Shown here piece by piece: positions 59,675 through 64,000 of a stretch of 64,000 nucleotides of DNA. The notes beneath the pieces were generated by a model. That model was not told the origin of the DNA. It saw only the letters and a program-made list of their open reading frames with translations, and made no database searches. This DNA is from Microbotryum silenes-acaulis (lineage: Eukaryota; Basidiomycota; Microbotryomycetes; Microbotryales; Microbotryaceae): NCBI GenBank assembly GCA_003665825.1, contig QPFY01000005.1, forward strand, positions 744,001-808,000. The letters run 5' to 3'. The translations under genes were made by a program, and so were the position numbers. Every line of letters starts with the position of its first letter. Within the stretch, counting starts at the first letter, position 1.

Positions 59675-61144
59675 TCACTGAGGGCTCTCACCGCAGCGCC
59701 TTTTCCGTCTCGAAACAGGATCGCGCAAGTATCGCGGATCAAAGTCAAGTTGGGCGTGGTTCCAATCAATAATACAAACCGAGCCATCGCCCCGTAGCAA
59801 GATGTTTTGATACTCTGCGTCACCGTGTTGGATCCCTTGTTCGTAAAAGACCCGGAAGGCCGCCCTGCGCCAATCGGGTGAGGGGTTGCCGAAAACCCAA
59901 TAGGGAAGAGTTGCGTCTCAGGTCTTCGTTAGTGGTGGATTGGCGGTCGGAGGAAGATGACAACACCATCTATGATGGGCCAACACTCACGCCTTTTTTT
60001 CTTCGAGTTCGGCGGTCTGGTCTTCGGGCCGGACAAGACGACCGCCGTATCCCAAGACCAACATCATCGCCTTCCCGTCCGTCGAACGGAACGTGCCATA
60101 ATAACGAGGGAGAAGTGCTTGAGCTTCGGGAGACAAAAGCGGGAAAACGTGTTCGTAGAAGAGCGATTCGGCAATGATAGAGTCCCAATCGTTCATGCGG
60201 AAGGCTTTGATGACGACGGGATGATCCCAGGGCATTCGGCTCTTCGTCGTCTGTAGTCGCATCGTCACGCTTGGTGTTTGCCCGTCTTCGACCTTGACGT
60301 TGACTTGTTGGCCCACCAACTCCTTCTTGTCCGGAGTCGGAGAGGCGTCCAATCTGTGGGCGGATTGCGATCGAGCTCGCGACAGTTTGCCGCCATACAC
60401 CCACCCCGTCCCGCCAAGAGCAACCAATTTCAGAAAGTCGAGCACGGGCGCGTTACTCGCATTCTCCACACCGAGAGGCGATAAGCGAGCTAGATGTTTG
60501 ATCTGTTCACGGCGTTGAGCACCGCCACGTTCCAGATAGGCCACCAAAGACGGAGGAAGGACGCTCAGGCGACGACTCGGTCGGTGCGTACGCCTCGGCT
60601 CTTCAGTGGATGATTTCTCATACACCTTGAACTTGATTGCTTCCATCACGCTTGACTCCTCACCAAGGAATGGCTCCAAACGACCTCGGGTCCTGCAAAC
60701 GAACCGTTGCTGGTAATCAGGTGCACGGGACGCGTGCCAGTCAGTGGGGGAAGCGAGCCGGAACTGGAGCCAAGGCCGACTCGGAGCGAGCAGGTCGACG
60801 CTCACAGGTTGCTTGTTGCGGTCGAGCTGTCCCCGCACAGTGAAATACCGGCCATTCCACAGTTCAACCGACGGAGGGGGTGGCGCCCAACCCGATCCGT
60901 CTCGATAGGCCCGTTTCCGATCCTGCTTCGAAACGCTCCTCGGTTGTTGAATGTCGATTCTTGGAGTACCGAACAGCCGCGCGATTGTTTCGGGTGATGG
61001 CACTGGTGTATGGCCGAGATAGTCGACCAATGCCGCGAGAACGAGATGCGTGGGGGATCGAGTTTTGAAGGTGAAAGGCATAGGAAGATCTCGTTGTTTT
61101 TGGGCTACGTTGTCCCGCGGATCGAGAAGGATCGAAGAAAACAC
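59675..61144 (-). CDS. Protein kinase/APH-like protein
   Basis: Two exons, 61144-59991 and 59864-59675, with a 126-nt intron; 447 aa, or 426 aa if ATG 61081 (MPFTFKTR) is used. The N-terminal 250 residues are not recognised. A kinase-like domain follows: Gly-rich strand (LVALGGTGWVYGGKL), the Lys strand DHPVVIKAF and helix C-like WDSIIAESLFYEHVFP. After the splice come the catalytic loop QHGDAEYQNILL and metal-binding IIDWNHA. HGD....N with IDW rather than HRD and DFG is typical of aminoglycoside/choline-type and fungal-specific kinase-like proteins, so an ePK role is doubtful. The acceptor GCGCAG at 59865 was chosen because it alone keeps both blocks in frame. The C-terminus is short after IDW, with little of a C-lobe. 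Confidence 0.75.
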
Positions 61145-61656
61145 ATATCCGACTTCCTGAGCGTTTTGCGGGTTCTCGACTTCGGGGGAGCAAGCGTATG
61201 GAGGCGAGGTTCAGGATCCTCTTAGAACATATAGCTTGACAGTGAGGAATGATGCGTGATGTAGTGCTAGAGCTCACCCATTTCTGCTAGGATGCTCATA
61301 CGCGTTGACGGTAGGAGAGGCGGGTCAGATAGATCGAGTCGAGAGGTCTGAAGAGAAGACTTCATGATTGAAGCGTTATGAAAGCTCCCGTTCGCCGCTC
61401 AGTGGACGAGGATTTGAGAGCGAGTTGATCGATTTCAGAGCAAGGATCTGGAATCGCCAACTTATCACCAGCTGGTAGATCGCCGCAGATGGCGCGCTGG
61501 TGGCCAGGGTGGCCGGGCAACTGCACGACAGATTATTGCAAAGTCCCAAGATCAAGCAAGCAGGTGCACTCCAGTGGATACGGCCATGACCGAAGAGCAG
61601 AACACTTGTCACTCGGCGCTACCTCCACTTTTCACTTTTAACTCGGGATCTGCGCT
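61145..61656. other. Intergenic, no gene seen
   Basis: Upstream of the kinase-like gene and left of MITE copy B. No exon chain or RNA gene recognised. Confidence 0.4.
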
Positions 61657-61663
61657 TACAGCT
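61657..61663. repeat. Target-site duplication, left, MITE copy B
   Basis: TACAGCT abuts the left terminal repeat of copy B and recurs directly after the right terminal repeat at 61814-61820. Confidence 0.75.
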
Positions 61664-61813
61664 CCCTACGGGAAATCCGCGCAACCGCAGTTAACCGGGG
61701 TCGACTTGGGCGCGACAATTGAGCAACCGCGGGCACGCAGGTCCGACTTTGGCTTGATCGTCAAGCCAAATTTGACCGCGGTGTAACTGCGGTTGCGCGG
61801 ATTTCCCGTAGGG
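61664..61813. mobile_element. MITE-like element, copy B (150 bp)
   Basis: Same 150-bp element as at 4542-4691, same orientation, 148 of 150 positions identical by hand alignment. The perfect 30-bp terminal inverted repeats are at 61664-61693 and 61784-61813. Flanks carry a 7-bp direct repeat TACAGCT (61657-61663 and 61814-61820), shorter than the 9 bp at copy A. One of the two differences sits in the inner hairpin and breaks a base pair. It ends 227 bp upstream of the aldo-keto reductase start codon. Confidence 0.88.
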
Positions 61814-61820
61814 TACAGCT
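61814..61820. repeat. Target-site duplication, right, MITE copy B
   Basis: Second copy of TACAGCT, immediately after the GTAGGG end of the element. Confidence 0.75.
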
Positions 61821-62040
61821 GCTTACAATGCTTAATCCGCCTATGGCAGCCCGTTGGGCATCGGGTTCGCGCTCGCTGGAGGTGCGCGATCGCTGTCGAT
61901 CACTGGGCTCCACATTAGCTCCACATCTTGGACGACTCGAAGCGACTCTCGGTCGGCCTTCCATTCCCACTCTCTTTCTTGTTCCTCCATCACACTCTCA
62001 CTCCACACCCTCAAACCTCCTACCACCTACCTCTGCTACC

Positions 62041-63646
62041 ATGCCCTCCCTGTCTCAACGTCGCAAGATCGCTGATGTGCTTGTCGGTCCTTTGGGATAC
62101 GGTCAGTCCCCTCGTACTGATCCGTCCCCTCACGTCATGTTTCCGAGCTCCGTCATCGTCAGCTATCTTCACTCAACTCAGGTGCAGCGAAACTGACCTC
62201 GTTCTTTCTCTCGCTCTATTCATATTACACAACCCACTCCATCATCCTCTCCTCGTCACTCGATGATCCTCTCCAACCTCTCCGCAGGCGCGATGAACAT
62301 GACGTGGAAACCCGAGGCTCAACACACCCCGGACGAGCAAGCGTTCGAGACGTTGAAGACCGCGATCGATGCCGTTCCCAAAGAGGCCAAGGCATTCATC
62401 AACTGTGAGCATTTCTGTTTTCAGATTGCACATCGAGCAGCAACGCTTACCTCTGTGCTGATTTTTTTTTTCCGCAGCCGGAGAATTTTACGGACAACCG
62501 AAGAGGGAGTTGAACCTCGAACTGCTGGCAAGTCGGTACCTCCTTTTATGAGGGGCTGCAAGAAATACAAAGTCTTACCCTCTCTCGTTATAACCAGGCC
62601 CGCTTCTTCAAGAAATTTCCCGATTACTCGGACCGAGTCTTTCTCTCGGTCAAGGCCGGTATGACGCTCGAGATGAAACCCGATTCGAGCCTCGAGGCGC
62701 TTCGTGAAAAGTGAGCTCTTCTTTGAGTCATTCCTCAGCTCACCTGATTCTGCGGACTTGAGGGGACTAAACTATCCCGAATTTTGGGTACAATTAGCTG
62801 TGAGAACATCAACAAGCATCTCGGTGGTCGCAAGATGGACTTGTTCGAGCCGGCTCGTGTGGACACCACCCGACCGATCGAGGAGGTCAGTGTTTGTCGA
62901 GGATCAAGTTTTCAAAGAAAGCCTTGATATGGTTCCCTAAGCTGATGTAACCCACACCACACCACAGACGATGGAAAACCTCAAAACTCTTCAAAAAGAA
63001 GGCCATTTTGCTTACATCGGTCTTTCCGAGACCGCTCCGGCGACCCTCCGTCGCGCCACCAAAGTCGGTCCTGTCGCAGCCGTCGAAGTCGAATACTCCC
63101 CCTGGTCAACCCAAGACATCGAAGGTCCCGACGGCATCATCGAAAGCTGTCGCGAACTAGGCATCACCATGATCGCTTATTCACCCCTTGGTCGAGGCTT
63201 CATCACGGGAACGATCAAGAGTCGTGCGGATCTCCCCGAAGGGGATTCGAGATTACATTTGGATCGTTTCTCGGAGGAAAACTTTGAAGGGAATTTGAAG
63301 TTGGTGGAAAAGTTGGAGAAGATCGCGCAGGAGAAGGGGTGTACGGTCACGCAGTTGGCGTTGGCGTGGAACTTGAGTCAGGCCAACTTTATTGTGCCTA
63401 TTCCGGGATCGGTGAGTTGGAGGCGTGCTTCAGGATGGAAAGAGTTGACAGGGGCCACTAGGAAACTCAAGCTCGTGATTCGTCATCATCACACAGACCC
63501 GACCCGAAGGCGTCAAAGAAGGTCTCGGAGCCCTCCAAGTCGACCTGAACTCACAAGACCTCGATGCGATTCGTGAAGTCGTCGATAGCGTCACCATCGT
63601 TGGAGGTCGCTACAACAAGCACATTGATGCTCATTCAATGAAGTAG
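62041..63646 (+). CDS. plr1: Aldo-keto reductase, pyridoxal reductase type (AKR8)
   Basis: NADPH-dependent reduction of pyridoxal to pyridoxine in vitamin B6 metabolism is the expected role. Seven exons: 62041-62101, 62288-62404, 62478-62527, 62598-62710, 62798-62885, 62968-63411 and 63497-63646; 340 aa, the usual AKR8 length. Motifs: VGPLGYGAMNMTWKP, the active-site region FINSGEFYG (the Tyr is the proton donor; this INxGEFYG form rather than DTAxxYG points to pyridoxal reductase), and ELLARFFKKFPD. Further on are FAYIGLSE, VEVEYSPW, IAYSPLGRGF and the NADP-binding FIVPIPGS. The intron at 62528-62597 needs a GCAAGT donor to keep LELLA-RFFKK in frame. A MITE lies in the promoter. Confidence 0.9.
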
Positions 63647-63895
63647 AGAGGTTGGGTAGTTGAGGTTGTGGCGTTGTGATTATATAAAAGCTGAAAATAC
63701 TGTAACTCGACCTTTTCCTTGTGAACGAAATGACAAGAATCGTGGGGTCACGTATTCGTTCGGGCCTCACTCTCACGTCTCTTATGAATGATGCCCTTCA
63801 CGCAAATAGATCTCACGGCTAATGCGTCTTGCAGAAGGGACCCACCCCACACGGGACTACTTCTTAACCACAACCAACTCTCTTACACATTGAAC

Positions 63896-64000
63896 TTAAG
63901 CAGCGGCCTTGACGGCGGCGGTGGCGGCCTCGTCCAGTCCGTCAAACGCAAAGATCTTCATCCCACTCTCCTTGATCAACCTGAAAAAAGCACGACCAAA
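63896..64000 (-). CDS. Last exon of probable succinate-CoA ligase beta subunit (partial)
   Basis: The final exon 63980-63896 follows a good acceptor (TTTTTTCAG) and encodes LIKESGMKIFAFDGLDEAA then TAAVKAAA and a stop; the gene runs off the right edge. The ESG(L/M)-x-I-x-x-x-D-x-LDEAA pattern resembles the C-terminus of succinyl-CoA ligase beta subunits. Only 28 residues are visible, so the identity is tentative. It converges with the aldo-keto reductase. Confidence 0.5.
   Translation of the reverse strand, partial: FGRAFFRLIKESGMKIFAFDGLDEAATAAVKAAA

Noticed and set aside
1..64000. tRNA genes, rRNA, CRISPR arrays, bacterial operons
   Set aside because: No cloverleaf-compatible arms with a GTTCRANNC T-loop were found by eye, and the intron-rich single-gene layout excludes prokaryotic features.

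Overview
The window is nuclear DNA of a filamentous or dimorphic fungus, most likely a basidiomycete. It carries intron-dense genes (mostly 63-90 nt introns with GTNNGT donors and CAG/TAG acceptors), a complex I subunit, single full-length cytoplasmic dynein, and GC-rich coding sequence with no operons. A Pucciniomycotina (Microbotryomycetes-like) source is my inference from intron density and style; nothing in the sequence names the species. All exon boundaries below were worked out by hand from splice consensus, reading phase and family conservation.

Layout. 0.4-3.4 kb: an unrecognised Ser/Thr-rich protein, then the SDH assembly factor SDHAF4. 4.5-8.7 kb: a 150-bp MITE followed by a five-exon FREQUENCY (frq) circadian clock gene, the most striking gene here. 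9.9-16.9 kb: the BAR protein Rvs161/Hob3, a small two-TM protein, an AAAP amino-acid permease and clathrin light chain. 17.2-23.6 kb: an unrecognised acidic protein, a bacterial-type RNase P protein (RnpA fold) with a mitochondrial presequence, and a small Mim2-like membrane protein. 23.9-39.2 kb: cytoplasmic dynein heavy chain (16 exons, 4726 aa). 40.4-47.4 kb, all on the minus strand: a Reb1/TTF1-like Myb protein, succinyl-CoA ligase alpha and the GID/CTLH subunit Gid8. 48.4-54.4 kb: a patatin-like protein lacking its nucleophile serine, and a membrane-anchored alpha/beta hydrolase. 55.1-61.1 kb: complex I NDUFA8, a divergent 120-aa protein, a PB1-domain protein with a His/Gly/Pro tail, and a kinase/APH-like protein. 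61.7-64.0 kb: the second MITE copy, a pyridoxal-reductase-type aldo-keto reductase, and the 3' end of a probable succinyl-CoA ligase beta gene.

Themes. Mitochondrial functions recur (SDHAF4, RnpA-like, Mim2-like?, LSC1, NDUFA8, LSC2?), but the genes are separate transcription units. Trafficking and cytoskeleton genes are also present (Hob3, clathrin light chain, dynein). Gene-structure oddities worth checking: GC-AG introns, a 10-nt microexon, and four genes whose start codon sits directly on a GTCAGT splice donor.
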